A stretch of DNA of 64,000 bases from Saprospirales bacterium. GTDB lineage: Bacteria; Bacteroidota; Bacteroidia; Chitinophagales; Saprospiraceae. Location: NCBI GenBank assembly GCA_016711045.1, contig JADJTT010000001.1, positions 372,001 through 436,000 of the forward strand, in the 5' to 3' direction. Position numbers and translations under genes: made by a program. Under the pieces are notes generated by a model. It was not told the origin of the DNA, did not search any database, and was given only the letters and a program-made list of their open reading frames with translations. Every line of letters begins with the position of its first letter. The first letter of the stretch is position 1. Below, piece after piece: positions 1 to 8,360 of the stretch.

Positions 1-314
1 ATCAGGAAAGGTTCGTTCGTATCAAAAAACCAGGATGCCTTTTTCAATCCGCCGCCCGTATCGAGCAGTTGATCGCGTTCGTCGGAAAGGGTGATCGGGA
101 TTCCGAAGTAAGCCTTTTTTTCTAAAAATTGGACGATCAATTCTCCGTAATGATGCACATTGAGAATAATGGCATCCACCCCATACCGTTTCAGGAGATG
201 AATGGATCGCTCCAAAAGCGTCATCCCCCCCACCTCGACCAAAGCTTTGGGCTTGTGATCGGTCAAAGGTTTCAAACGGGTACCCAAACCGGCAGCGAGC
301 AACATTGCTTTCAT
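1..314 (-). CDS. NDP-sugar nucleotidyltransferase, N-terminal part (runs off the window)
   Basis: This is the first 104 residues of a protein that continues beyond the left edge. The N-terminus carries the sugar-nucleotidyltransferase signature GLGTRLKPLT at about residues 9-18, followed by KPKALVEVGG, the usual nucleotide-binding region of GlmU/RmlA/ManC-like enzymes. LLDTGGGLKKA near the end of the visible part is also typical. Such enzymes transfer NMP to a sugar 1-phosphate in the cytoplasm for cell-wall or polysaccharide precursors. The ATG at 312-314 directly precedes the signature. The sugar cannot be told from this fragment; MurNAc-1-P uridylyltransferase (MurU-like) is one possibility. 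Confidence 0.85.
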   Translation of the reverse strand, partial: MKAMLLAAGLGTRLKPLTDHKPKALVEVGGMTLLERSIHLLKRYGVDAIILNVHHYGELIVQFLEKKAYFGIPITLSDERDQLLDTGGGLKKASWFFDTNEPFL

Positions 315-344
315 CTTCGAATTCTATTGGATCGACCAATATAG

Positions 345-383
345 AAAAGCCTCCTAACTTTCAATCGCAGTAAGTTAGGAGGC
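345..383 (-). terminator. Rho-independent terminator, minus strand
   Basis: A perfect 12-bp stem (349-360 with 372-383) has an 11-nt loop. On the minus strand it is followed by a short T tract (AAAA at 345-348 on the plus strand). It lies just downstream of the small membrane-protein gene and separates it from the nucleotidyltransferase gene. Confidence 0.75.
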
Positions 384-415
384 CTGAGTTTAGTTGAGTT
401 TTCCGCATGCAGGTC

Positions 416-541
416 TTAGGACGGAAGAAACTTGCCGTTGTAGTAATACACGTAAAGTACGAGCGCTAAAAACAAGAAAAACGCTACCAAAAATACCATC
501 AGGCAATATCCCTTACCACCCGCATTTTTTATTTCAGACAT
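416..541 (-). CDS. Small single-pass membrane protein (41 aa)
   Basis: I do not recognise a family. The 41-residue product starts MSEIKNAGGKGY, then has one hydrophobic helix of about 20 residues ending in an aromatic YVYYYNGK stretch. It would be a tiny inner-membrane protein with a short tail. The open frame extends 26 codons upstream, but the ATG at 539-541 places the polar N-terminus directly before the membrane helix and is the more plausible start. The strong terminator just downstream supports a real transcription unit. No function can be assigned. Confidence 0.5.
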   Translation of the reverse strand: MSEIKNAGGKGYCLMVFLVAFFLFLALVLYVYYYNGKFLPS

Positions 542-681
542 ATCGGAACAGCATTTATTTGTTCTCGAAAAAGGATTAAGTGCGTTGCGCAAAAGTAAGT
601 GTTGGTCCGCAAACCACAAAATTGGACTGGATCAATTCCTCAAGATACCCTACATGAGTTTTCCATTTAAACACTTATGCT

Positions 682-1134
682 ATGCGCGTACTTATTCAAC
701 GGGTCAGTGAGGCTTCTGTAACAATCGATGGAGAAATCCATTCTCAGATTGACAAAGGCCTGCTTCTCTTTCTCGGAATCGAAGATGCAGATGGAGAAGA
801 TGATCTTCAATGGCTGTGCAAGAAGATCGTCAATCTACGCATTTTCCCCGACGATCAAGGCGTCATGAACCGGTCTGTACTGGAAGCGGGTGGAGAATTC
901 CTGGTGGTGAGCCAATTTACCCTGCACGCCAGCACGAAGAAGGGAAACCGGCCTTCCTATATCCGCGCCGCCCGTCCTGAGCACGCTATCCCGCTTTACG
1001 ATGCGTTTTGCCGGGAATTGGCCAAAGAATCCGGACATAATGTCCTGACCGGCGAATTCGGCGCCGATATGAAAGTAGGGCTCATCAACGACGGCCCTGT
1101 TACTATCTGGATTGACTCAAAGACCAAAGAATAA
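682..1134 (+). CDS. dtd: D-aminoacyl-tRNA deacylase (Dtd)
   Basis: Dtd hydrolyses D-aminoacyl-tRNAs, and glycine mischarged on tRNA-Ala, in the cytoplasm, keeping D-amino acids out of translation. The 150-residue length is normal for the family. The N-terminus MRVLIQRVSEASV, the SQFTL motif at 77-81 and the Gly-cisPro motif NDGPVT at 136-141 are all present; these last two form the active site. The MazG-like gene starts 6 bp after the stop, so the two probably form an operon of nucleotide and tRNA housekeeping enzymes. Confidence 0.97.
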   Translation: MRVLIQRVSEASVTIDGEIHSQIDKGLLLFLGIEDADGEDDLQWLCKKIVNLRIFPDDQGVMNRSVLEAGGEFLVVSQFTLHASTKKGNRPSYIRAARPEHAIPLYDAFCRELAKESGHNVLTGEFGADMKVGLINDGPVTIWIDSKTKE

Positions 1135-1139
1135 CGACC

Positions 1140-1478
1140 ATGACCATCCGGGAAGCCCAAGATACGGTCGACCAATGGATACAAACCATTGGCATCCGCT
1201 ATTATAATGAATTGACCAATACTGCTGTCCTCATGGAGGAAGTGGGCGAGATGGCCCGCCTGTTGGCCCGTATTTACGGGGAACAATCCTTTAAAAAACC
1301 GGAGGAAGCAGCAAATGCCCCGGCCCAACTGGCCGATGAAATGGCCGATGTGCTGTTTGTCCTTATCTGCCTGGCCAATCAGACGGGCGTGGATCTGACT
1401 GAAGCACTGAAAAAAAATCTCGACAAGAAGACCCTCCGTGATGCCGACCGGCACCGGAATAATGAAAAATTGAAGTAG
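1140..1478 (+). CDS. MazG-like nucleotide pyrophosphohydrolase
   Basis: A 112-residue all-alpha NTP pyrophosphatase of the MazG superfamily. The metal-binding motifs are visible: EEVGE at 33-37 and DEMAD at 66-70, followed by a helix and a basic tail. Family members hydrolyse (d)NTPs to NMPs plus pyrophosphate. The single-domain length is well below that of two-domain MazG and fits the short Bacteroidota form. It follows dtd after 6 bp and is convergent with the PrsW gene, whose stop lies 6 bp away. The exact nucleotide substrate is unknown. Confidence 0.88.
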   Translation: MTIREAQDTVDQWIQTIGIRYYNELTNTAVLMEEVGEMARLLARIYGEQSFKKPEEAANAPAQLADEMADVLFVLICLANQTGVDLTEALKKNLDKKTLRDADRHRNNEKLK

Positions 1479-1483
1479 CGATA

Positions 1484-2158
1484 TTATTTAAATGGCGAGT
1501 GTTCCTGATGATCGATCAACATCCGGCGTGCATAATAGATACTGACAGCCAGCACAACTACCGCCAGGATGATCAGCCAACTGTAAAGCGATTGGAGAAT
1601 GAAAAAATCGTAGGCCCCGTGTAACAGCGTTACCAGCAAAAACCCTTTAACGATCAATCCCAAACGCTTCTCCGGTTGAAACTTGGCCAGCCCAACGAAA
1701 TAACCTAAAATTATGGAAAAAGCGCCATGCGCCGGGACCGCGGTGAGGGCACGCACCAGAATGGTCTGCAAGCCAAAACTACCCGCATACAACACATTTT
1801 CAAGCGTAGCAAAGCCCATCCCGATCATCACCGAATACACGATCCCATCCATGGGTTCGTTGAATATGCGCAGTGAATAGGGGTAGACAAGCAGGACCAG
1901 CAATTTGGCTCCTTCCTCGACAAGTGCCACCGCTACAAAAGCAAACGCAATGGTAGCTATTATGTGGTTGGGCTGATCCCAGCCTGCATTAGCCGCCGCT
2001 TTTTCCACAATCAGGACTGGAAAAGTGATCAACATGCCCGCCACAAAACTAAACAACAAGTGAAGTCGTGGCTCCCTGTCATACTTGTCCTGCCGGATGA
2101 TGTAATAGCTAATCAACAACCCAGGTAAAACGGCGAGCAGAAGAATTAAAATATACAT
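1484..2158 (-). CDS. PrsW family intramembrane metalloprotease
   Basis: A 224-residue polytopic membrane protein with about seven hydrophobic segments. It carries the PrsW signatures: EEGAK at 81-85, FATLEN at 116-121, PAHG with His144, and a second His in LHGAYDFF near the C-terminus. In Bacillus, PrsW performs site-1 cleavage of the anti-sigma factor RsiW. An ECF sigma/anti-sigma pair lies about 3 kb away in this window, but no link between them can be shown. The family call is firm; the substrate is unknown. Confidence 0.9.
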   Translation of the reverse strand: MYILILLLAVLPGLLISYYIIRQDKYDREPRLHLLFSFVAGMLITFPVLIVEKAAANAGWDQPNHIIATIAFAFVAVALVEEGAKLLVLLVYPYSLRIFNEPMDGIVYSVMIGMGFATLENVLYAGSFGLQTILVRALTAVPAHGAFSIILGYFVGLAKFQPEKRLGLIVKGFLLVTLLHGAYDFFILQSLYSWLIILAVVVLAVSIYYARRMLIDHQEHSPFK

Positions 2159-2645
2159 TGGAACAACGCAATGCGGTAATAAAATCTTGAATAAAAGTAC
2201 GCAAAAGACCGTGCATTGTATACTCCGAAAGAATTGGGTGGATTAATTTGAAAGTGGTGAGTTTGGAGACCCGCTCTTACCCCCCGACGAACGGGTCTCT
2301 CTCACCTCAGCAGCAAAAAAACTGCCTAGACTTTCCTGCCCTGACAGACAGTATATCTTTGCAATAGAAAACAACCCTCTCCATGGAGAGTGATCTATTC
2401 ATTCCTTCTTACTTCCTTGATACTACTTCCAATACGCCCAAACGTTGGGAAAATCGAAATTTTGGTGAAAGGCAGACTACTCATTTGCCTTTTCGGTCGC
2501 GTTTGTAAAACAAATGTATCAAAATAACAACAAACCCGCTAGTGGAATGTCATTTTTTTCTCCCAACACCTCCCCAACAGACAAAATGACAGCCTTTTAC
2601 CGATGGCACAGGGTTTGATTATTGAATAAGAAAAAAAATCAGCTC
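2159..2645. other. Intergenic region between prsW-like gene and htpG
   Basis: About 490 bp upstream of both flanking genes, with no convincing open frame. It contains an 8-bp inverted repeat (2266-2273 with 2292-2299, loop 18 nt) and one good promoter box. There is no clear CIRCE-like inverted repeat. The long leader suggests regulated htpG expression, but no operator is recognisable. Confidence 0.5.
2354..2361 (+). promoter_or_regulatory. Bacteroidota-type -7 promoter box upstream of htpG
   Basis: TATCTTTG fits the Bacteroidota -7 consensus TAnnTTTG and is followed by C, also typical. No clear TTG -33 element is seen. It would give a leader of roughly 280 nt before the htpG ATG. Confidence 0.45.
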
Positions 2646-4514
2646 ATGGAAAAAGGCCAAATCTCCGTTCAAACAGAGAATATCTTTCCCATAATCAAAA
2701 AGTTCCTCTACTCGGATCACGAAATTTTCCTTCGCGAACTGATCTCCAACGCCATTGACGCTACCAATAAACTGAAAACCCTTTCGACAAAAGGCGATTT
2801 CAAAGGAGAACTTGGGGATCTAACTATCCAGGTGCTTCTCGATCCGGGAAATAAAACTCTTACCATTCGCGACCGGGGTATCGGCATGACCGAAGAGGAG
2901 GTGAAAAAATACCTCAATCAGGTCGCCTTCTCCAGCGCAAGTGAGTTCCTCGAAAAGTACAAAGAAGACACGAGCATCATCGGACATTTTGGCTTGGGTT
3001 TTTACTCCGCCTTTATGGTGGCCGACCGGGTAGAGGCGATCTCCAGGTCGTACCAGGAAAAGGCCACGCCGGTCACCTGGAGTTGCGAGGGCAATCCTGA
3101 ATATAGCCTGGAAACGAACGAAAAGGAAGACAGAGGCACCGACATCGTCCTCCATATCAATGCAGAGAATGAGGAATTCCTCCAGGAAGGACGGATCGAA
3201 GGCCTTCTAGAGAAATACTGTAAATTCCTTCCCATCCCCATCCAGTTTGGCACCCGGAAGGAAACTGTGTTTGAAGGTGAAGGAGATGCCCAAACCTCTA
3301 AAGAGGTCGAAGTCCCTAATGTGGTGAATATCACCAACCCAGCCTGGAAAAAGAACCCTTCGGAACTTAAAGACGAGGACTATCTCCAGTTCTATCAAGA
3401 GCTATACCCCTATAGCACCCCTCCCTTGTTTTGGATACACCTCAATATCGACTACCCTTTCAACCTTACCGGCGTGCTCTACTTTCCCAGGCTCACCCAG
3501 GGGTTAGAGCTTCAGCGAAACAAAATCCAGTTGTATTCCAACCAGGTATACGTGACAGATAACGTGCGGGAGATCGTTCCGGAGTTCCTGACGATGCTCC
3601 ACGGGATCATTGACTCGCCCGACATCCCGCTCAACGTATCGCGGAGCTACTTGCAAAATGACAGCAGTGTGCGCCGGATCACGGGCTTCATCACCAAAAA
3701 GGTAGCGGAAAAACTCAACGACCAATTTAAGAATAGCCGAAAGGACTTCGAAGAAAAATGGAATGACCTCGGCGTTTTTGTTAAATATGGCATGCTGTCG
3801 GATGAGAAATTTAACGAAAAAGCGAACTCCTTTGTCCTTTTGAAAAGTGTGGACAAAAAGTACTTCACCATCGATGAGTACAAGGAACACGTAAAAAATA
3901 CGCAAACTGACAAAAACGGGAAGATCGTATTCCTGTATACCAGTTCCCCTAACGACCACGACTCCCAGATCAAGGCTGCCCAGTCAAAAGGATATGACGT
4001 GCTTGAATTTGATCAGATCGTCGACAACCATTTCATGCACCACCTCGAACAGCAGATGAGCGAGGTCAATTTTGCCCGGGTCGACTCCGACACGATCGAT
4101 CAGCTTATCCAAAAAGAAGAGGCTCCGGAATCGGTGCTGAGCGAGAAGGAACAAAATACGGTCAAAGAGCTATTTGAATCTCTCGTAAAAGGTAAGATGG
4201 GCGCAAAGGTGGTGCTCAAGTCCCTGGCGCCGGAAGATCAGCCGGTGGTGATCACACGTCCGGAATTTATGCGCCGAATGAAGGAAATGCAGGCGCTGCA
4301 GGGAATGCCCGGAAATGATTTTCTGGAATCCTATAATGTAGTGATCAACACTAACCACCCCCTTATTGCGCAAAAGATGCTAAAAATGAGGAAGGAGGAA
4401 ACCCGAAACGACCTGGCTACTTACCTCTACCAACTCGCACTCCTGCACCAAAATATGCTTAAAGGCGCCGAACTGACCAGCTTTATTCAGCGGTCACAGG
4501 AAATGGTGAAATAA
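2646..4514 (+). CDS. htpG: Molecular chaperone HtpG (Hsp90)
   Basis: A 622-residue cytosolic Hsp90, an ATP-dependent dimeric chaperone for late folding. The N-terminal GHKL ATPase is intact: ELISNAIDAT at 31-40, DRGIGM at 76-81 and the lid/glycine motif FGLGFYS at 115-121. The middle and C-terminal dimerisation domains follow, with a client-loop region typical of bacterial HtpG. A TTG codon at 2622 extends the frame by eight Asn/Lys-rich residues. The ATG at 2646 begins MEKGQISVQTENIF, the usual HtpG N-terminus, so I use it. It is followed by a terminator and probably forms a single-gene unit. Confidence 0.98.
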   Translation: MEKGQISVQTENIFPIIKKFLYSDHEIFLRELISNAIDATNKLKTLSTKGDFKGELGDLTIQVLLDPGNKTLTIRDRGIGMTEEEVKKYLNQVAFSSASEFLEKYKEDTSIIGHFGLGFYSAFMVADRVEAISRSYQEKATPVTWSCEGNPEYSLETNEKEDRGTDIVLHINAENEEFLQEGRIEGLLEKYCKFLPIPIQFGTRKETVFEGEGDAQTSKEVEVPNVVNITNPAWKKNPSELKDEDYLQFYQELYPYSTPPLFWIHLNIDYPFNLTGVLYFPRLTQGLELQRNKIQLYSNQVYVTDNVREIVPEFLTMLHGIIDSPDIPLNVSRSYLQNDSSVRRITGFITKKVAEKLNDQFKNSRKDFEEKWNDLGVFVKYGMLSDEKFNEKANSFVLLKSVDKKYFTIDEYKEHVKNTQTDKNGKIVFLYTSSPNDHDSQIKAAQSKGYDVLEFDQIVDNHFMHHLEQQMSEVNFARVDSDTIDQLIQKEEAPESVLSEKEQNTVKELFESLVKGKMGAKVVLKSLAPEDQPVVITRPEFMRRMKEMQALQGMPGNDFLESYNVVINTNHPLIAQKMLKMRKEETRNDLATYLYQLALLHQNMLKGAELTSFIQRSQEMVK

Positions 4515-4534
4515 CCGCAGTTGAATGCGCATAA

Positions 4535-4578
4535 AAAAAGGCAGCTATGAGGACTCAAATCCCCATAACTGCCTTTTT
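4535..4578. terminator. Bidirectional terminator between htpG and the anti-sigma gene
   Basis: An imperfect stem built on GGCAG/CTGCC (4540-4552 with 4561-4573) is flanked by an A run on the left and a T run on the right, so it can terminate both convergent genes. Confidence 0.75.
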
Positions 4579-4593
4579 CTTTTTACCACTAAA

Positions 4594-5325
4594 TCAAAGC
4601 TTGCTAGTCAAATCCTTTGCTTGCTCATAGTATCGGCCGCTGCCGGGGCTGATCAGGGTGTTTAACAACTCCCTGGCTTGTTCCGGCTGATTGCTTTTGA
4701 CATATAAAAGTGCGAGATACCAGCTGGACTCTTCCCAGTACTCTTGCCTGGCCATTTGAACCGTGCTGAAGTTTTTGATGGCTTCTGCCTCCCGGCCTTC
4801 TTCCATCTGGGCTAATGCCAGGTAAAACCGGGAAACCAGATGATTCGGGTTTGCCTGCAAGAATTCTTCCAGTTGGGAAATACTTCTTGAATAGTCCTGT
4901 GCTGCATAAGCTTGAAGGCCTCTGGTCAATGGGGTATCTGCAGGGCTGGCCTCTATTCCGGTTTGCCGAAAACGAATGTCCAGGTCACTATTATAGGAGG
5001 CATAATACGAGGCAAAAAGTTGATCCGTATCGTATTGTTTAGGATAGATCCAAACTACCGCGGCGAGCAGTATGATGACTGCGGCCGCTGCGGAAAAAAA
5101 ACGCCAGTTGAGTACGCGCATACGTACCGGCTTTTTTTCGGTCTCTTTTCCCGATTTGGAATCTGCACGGAGCAGGTCATATCCGTCAACGGCATCGGAG
5201 CAAAGGGGGCAGTCGAGCATATGGTTTTCCACCCGATGTCGTTCCTCTAAAGAGAGCCGGTTGCTGAGGTATCCCTCAATATTGCCTTCGGAGAGGCACT
5301 GATGTTCTTGAAAAATGGGTTTCAT
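4594..5325 (-). CDS. Putative anti-sigma factor with zinc-finger-like N-terminus and periplasmic TPRs
   Basis: The cytoplasmic N-terminus (about 1-55) contains an H-x-C ... HMLDCPLC pattern like the zinc-binding anti-sigma domain. One transmembrane helix follows at about residues 75-95, then a periplasmic region with tetratricopeptide-like helices (GLQAYAAQDYSRSISQLEEF and similar). The gene starts 14 bp after the stop of an ECF sigma gene, the usual sigma/anti-sigma order. An ATG at 5355 would overlap the sigma gene by 17 bp; the ATG at 5323-5325 gives the more natural MKPIFQEHQC start. Inference: it holds the neighbouring sigma factor until an envelope signal arrives. Confidence 0.75.
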   Translation of the reverse strand: MKPIFQEHQCLSEGNIEGYLSNRLSLEERHRVENHMLDCPLCSDAVDGYDLLRADSKSGKETEKKPVRMRVLNWRFFSAAAAVIILLAAVVWIYPKQYDTDQLFASYYASYNSDLDIRFRQTGIEASPADTPLTRGLQAYAAQDYSRSISQLEEFLQANPNHLVSRFYLALAQMEEGREAEAIKNFSTVQMARQEYWEESSWYLALLYVKSNQPEQARELLNTLISPGSGRYYEQAKDLTSKL

Positions 5326-5338
5326 CCCTTTGTTAAAT

Positions 5339-5950
5339 TTAGTCGGAAGAAGCACGTTTGAAGTACTCTTCCAGGAGTTTTTTTAAGTTGCGTTTTCCAT
5401 TTTGCAGGTAGCTTTTTACACTTTTAAGGGTAAACCCGGTTTCATCGGAAATATCCTTATAGCTTTTCCCTTCAAAGAAGAAGTGGTAGACACAAATGCG
5501 CTGCTCTTCCCCCAGCTGTTCCATAGCTTCCTGCACCGCTTCATCTAGCGGCTGCTCATTGGTTAGATGAACCAGCTCCTCTATTTCCATAAACCCGGTA
5601 TCAGAATTTTCCGTATGCGCCCATTCTTGTTGCCGTTGCCCTTCTTTTTTCAGCTGACGGGTACGTGCCAGGCACTCATTCCGGACTGTTCCATAGAGGT
5701 ATTGTTTGAAAGAAAGGATCTCTTTCCCTGGCAATTTTTCCAATAGCAGCGAAAACACATGGCTCACCATATCTTCTGCCTCTTCCCGTTCGCGGAAATA
5801 CTTATACGCCACCCCATAGGCCAGGTGCCGGTACCGCATAAACAAGATGCCGAGGTAGTCAGGTTTGAGCTCTTTTTGAAATAAGTTCAGAAGCTCCGCA
5901 TCAGAAGCTTCATTAAAGGAGGAGGGGGTATGTGGGGAGGAAGATGACAT
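5339..5950 (-). CDS. ECF-type RNA polymerase sigma factor
   Basis: A 203-residue sigma-70 family protein. Region 2 (about 30-100) contains LFMRYRHLAYGVAYKYF and the EEAEDMVSHVF core-binding helix. Region 4 (about 140-195) has the helix-turn-helix GKSYKDISDETGFTLKSVKS. A Ser/Pro-rich 20-residue N-terminus precedes region 2. The anti-sigma candidate lies immediately downstream. A TAnnTTTG box on the minus strand at 5995-6002 is a plausible promoter. Its regulon is unknown. Confidence 0.93.
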   Translation of the reverse strand: MSSSSPHTPSSFNEASDAELLNLFQKELKPDYLGILFMRYRHLAYGVAYKYFREREEAEDMVSHVFSLLLEKLPGKEILSFKQYLYGTVRNECLARTRQLKKEGQRQQEWAHTENSDTGFMEIEELVHLTNEQPLDEAVQEAMEQLGEEQRICVYHFFFEGKSYKDISDETGFTLKSVKSYLQNGKRNLKKLLEEYFKRASSD

Positions 5951-5994
5951 GCTTTGTGAACAACCCGTATTTATTTCTGTGCAAGGGTGTTCGA

Positions 5995-6002
5995 CAAAGT
6001 TA
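5995..6002 (-). promoter_or_regulatory. -7 box (TAACTTTG) upstream of ECF sigma gene
   Basis: Matches TAnnTTTG on the minus strand, 45 bp upstream of the sigma-factor ATG. No clear -33 element. Confidence 0.4.
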
Positions 6003-6064
6003 AGGATTGCCGGTTAATAATAGAAAAATCCCTCTCATTACTGAAAAGAACCACGCTCCTACCC

Positions 6065-7138
6065 CTAAAACCGGGTGGTGCGGATCACATATTCCAGCTG
6101 TTGCATGAATTCCCGCTTATTTTTTCCGGGCGCATGCACAAATCCGTCCAGGTAATACAATTGGTTGTTATTGGGGTTTAGCACCAGCAACCCGAAGAAG
6201 GGCCCTCCCATATAGTCATTAACCATTTCCCATATTCCTCTCGCCTCTAAGGAGTAAAAATTTTGAAAGGTGCCGACATCGACCAGCATAGGCAGATCCA
6301 CATCGTTTGTATGGGTATAGGTGCCGGCAATTTCGGAACCCACATATTTTCCAAGCGAATTGCGAATCGCCTTTATCCCCTCCTTGGTCAGTTGATCCTT
6401 GTCGGTGTACGGCAAGACCTTGATCATAATATTGGAGCTGAGGTCTTCCGTTTCCTTACGGATCCAAATGACCTTATTCTCTTCATCATACATGGCCTTG
6501 AAGTAATCATTGGGCACTTTCAGGTCGATCCCCAGGTTGAGCTGGATCTCCTTCCGGAGATTTTCATTCTGCCCACCCATATATATCCCTGCATCAAGGC
6601 GGTTAAGGTCTTCTTTCCGGATTCGCTGGATCACACTGGCATATTGCTGTTTAATGCTTTGGATCAGGGCCTCCGGGTTGCTCCCGGCTATATAGACCAA
6701 CAATTGTCCCTTTGCCCATTTATCTTTTGCCAATGTCACCTTATATCCGTTTTCGTTACGGGCTTCCTGGATCTTCTCCATTCCCATATCTTCAGCGACC
6801 ATCCGGGTAACGGGGGAGTCCTTATCTTCCAGGTTAGCCAGAAAAACATAGGTACGAAGCTCCCTGCGTTCTTTAGCCGCTTGCAATTGCCCGGGCGAAA
6901 AGTATTTAATATCAAACAGCGGTTCGGGCTGGGGCAATATCGGATACGCTGCCGCAAAGTAATAATCGAAGGTATCGCCCACCATACTGGTCCAAAGCGA
7001 GGAGTCGGCAATCACTACCAATTGGTTAAGCGCACCGTAAGCATTGGGTTGCCCCTCCAATTGTTTGCGCATATCTTTCGTACAAGACGTCGACAAAAGC
7101 AGAAATCCTGCCAAAAAAAGAAAAAAGGAAGACTTCAT
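6065..7138 (-). CDS. DUF4837 family lipoprotein
   Basis: A 357-residue lipoprotein. The signal peptide ends in a lipobox with Cys19 (LLLSTSC). After it come the DUF4837 hallmarks: GALNQLVVIADSSLW, DYYFAAAYPILPQPEPLFD, and the C-terminal ARGIWEMVNDYMGGPF. DUF4837 is nearly confined to Bacteroidota and has no assigned reaction. The protein is expected at the outer membrane or in the periplasm. A terminator lies between it and the SRPBCC gene upstream, so it is probably transcribed alone. Confidence 0.88.
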   Translation of the reverse strand: MKSSFFLFLAGFLLLSTSCTKDMRKQLEGQPNAYGALNQLVVIADSSLWTSMVGDTFDYYFAAAYPILPQPEPLFDIKYFSPGQLQAAKERRELRTYVFLANLEDKDSPVTRMVAEDMGMEKIQEARNENGYKVTLAKDKWAKGQLLVYIAGSNPEALIQSIKQQYASVIQRIRKEDLNRLDAGIYMGGQNENLRKEIQLNLGIDLKVPNDYFKAMYDEENKVIWIRKETEDLSSNIMIKVLPYTDKDQLTKEGIKAIRNSLGKYVGSEIAGTYTHTNDVDLPMLVDVGTFQNFYSLEARGIWEMVNDYMGGPFFGLLVLNPNNNQLYYLDGFVHAPGKNKREFMQQLEYVIRTTRF

Positions 7139-7232
7139 TGAAGTTAGTTTAAGCTACTGGAACGTATTTCAGATGATACATGAGTTCGTATCCTTAAACA
7201 AGATGCAAAAACCCTAGGTTTTGGCGGCAGGT

Positions 7233-7264
7233 AAAAAAACGGGAACGACACCCCGTCGCTCCCG
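7233..7264 (-). terminator. Terminator downstream of the SRPBCC gene
   Basis: A stem of about 11 bp with one mismatch (7240-7250 with 7254-7264) is followed on the minus strand by a T7 tract (A run at 7233-7239). Confidence 0.7.
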
Positions 7265-7276
7265 TTTTCAGCACGT

Positions 7277-8296
7277 TTATTCGTAGAAATAATAAACGCG
7301 TATTTTCCAGTCCAGTGTATCGGACTCCACCAAAGGGTCTGTAAGGTACTCTTCAATGACCGGTGGCTTTTGAACCAGGCAACGCTCCCGAAGATAATCA
7401 CCCATGGCAAAATGAACACGGGAAACCCCATTGTAGCTGCCCTCATATTCTGCAACAAGGGCTTTTGATTGAGGCAGTTCAATTAATTCAATGCCTGGCA
7501 AACTGGCAACTGAACCGACCGGAATACCGGCAAACAGATCAGTCTTCTGACTTGGCTCGTCCCATTCGTAATACAGGCCAACCGGCGCGCCTGCAGGGGT
7601 TAGATCAGATTTCTGCAACGCGCTGTTTACCGCGCCAAAACTCATTTCGAAGAATTTGCTCAGATTCGACATATTGATCCGCTGGCGAATACCGGCGATG
7701 GTGCGCGCCGGAAAATCCGTCTCCTCGATCGTTACCCCCCGGTAGGAGTTGGGAAGGTTTGCCACCTGCTCCTCGCTCAACGATTTTAGGTTTTGTAAGC
7801 CATCGGAATAGTCGGAGGCCACCGATCTGTTCATAAAGATCATCATGGCCCGGAAGAAAAAGGGCACATCCTTATCACCATCCATGCTCCAACTCACTTT
7901 GGTCTTACAACCATCTTTTTCTTCCAGTAAAAACGTCGCAATAGAGTATCCATCCCAATCATTAAATTGAAGCTTGGTTTTCAACAAGGTAGGTATTTCC
8001 GCTTCCGTAATTTCCTGGCTGCCAGCCCCCGACTTTTCGCTCGTCCACGAATTGATGGAACCCACTCCCGAAAGAGGTCCGACATAGGTGTTCTGGATAG
8101 TTTGATCCTTTAATTGCCAGGGCGACCATTTTTTCCACTCTTTAAAATCATAGAGGTAGCCATAAATGACTGAAGCTGGCGCTCCGATCTCGGCAGTGCG
8201 GGTAACCTTAACTTTCTTGGGTCCTACCAGACATAGCAAGAGGTATAAAACAATAAGTGCGAGCAACACGCCAATGATGATTCGTAAAGTTTTCAT
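7277..8296 (-). CDS. Membrane-anchored SRPBCC / GyrI-like ligand-binding protein
   Basis: A 339-residue protein. One N-terminal transmembrane helix (about 5-25) is followed by an SRPBCC (START-like) domain at about 30-170; the motifs FKEWKKWSPW and KVSWSMDGD are typical of polyketide-cyclase-like members. A GyrI-like effector-binding domain follows at about 180-339 (ETDFPARTIAGIRQ, PVGLYYEWDEPS). No helix-turn-helix is present, so it is not itself a transcription factor. The fold pair suggests binding of a small hydrophobic ligand; the ligand is unknown. Its promoter region carries the twin-hairpin element and a TACTTTTG box. Confidence 0.82.
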   Translation of the reverse strand: MKTLRIIIGVLLALIVLYLLLCLVGPKKVKVTRTAEIGAPASVIYGYLYDFKEWKKWSPWQLKDQTIQNTYVGPLSGVGSINSWTSEKSGAGSQEITEAEIPTLLKTKLQFNDWDGYSIATFLLEEKDGCKTKVSWSMDGDKDVPFFFRAMMIFMNRSVASDYSDGLQNLKSLSEEQVANLPNSYRGVTIEETDFPARTIAGIRQRINMSNLSKFFEMSFGAVNSALQKSDLTPAGAPVGLYYEWDEPSQKTDLFAGIPVGSVASLPGIELIELPQSKALVAEYEGSYNGVSRVHFAMGDYLRERCLVQKPPVIEEYLTDPLVESDTLDWKIRVYYFYE

Positions 8297-8360
8297 AATA
8301 TTTTTTTTGTTTTAAATAATTTAATTTTAAACAAATTTATTTATTTTTTTTTGAAATAAT

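Noticed and set aside
2266..2299. Inverted repeat before htpG as a heat-shock operator
   Set aside because: Only 8-bp arms with an 18-nt loop, unlike CIRCE.
6263..7141. 292-codon plus-strand frame over the DUF4837 gene
   Set aside because: Antisense to a gene with a clear lipobox and DUF4837 motifs; no domain.
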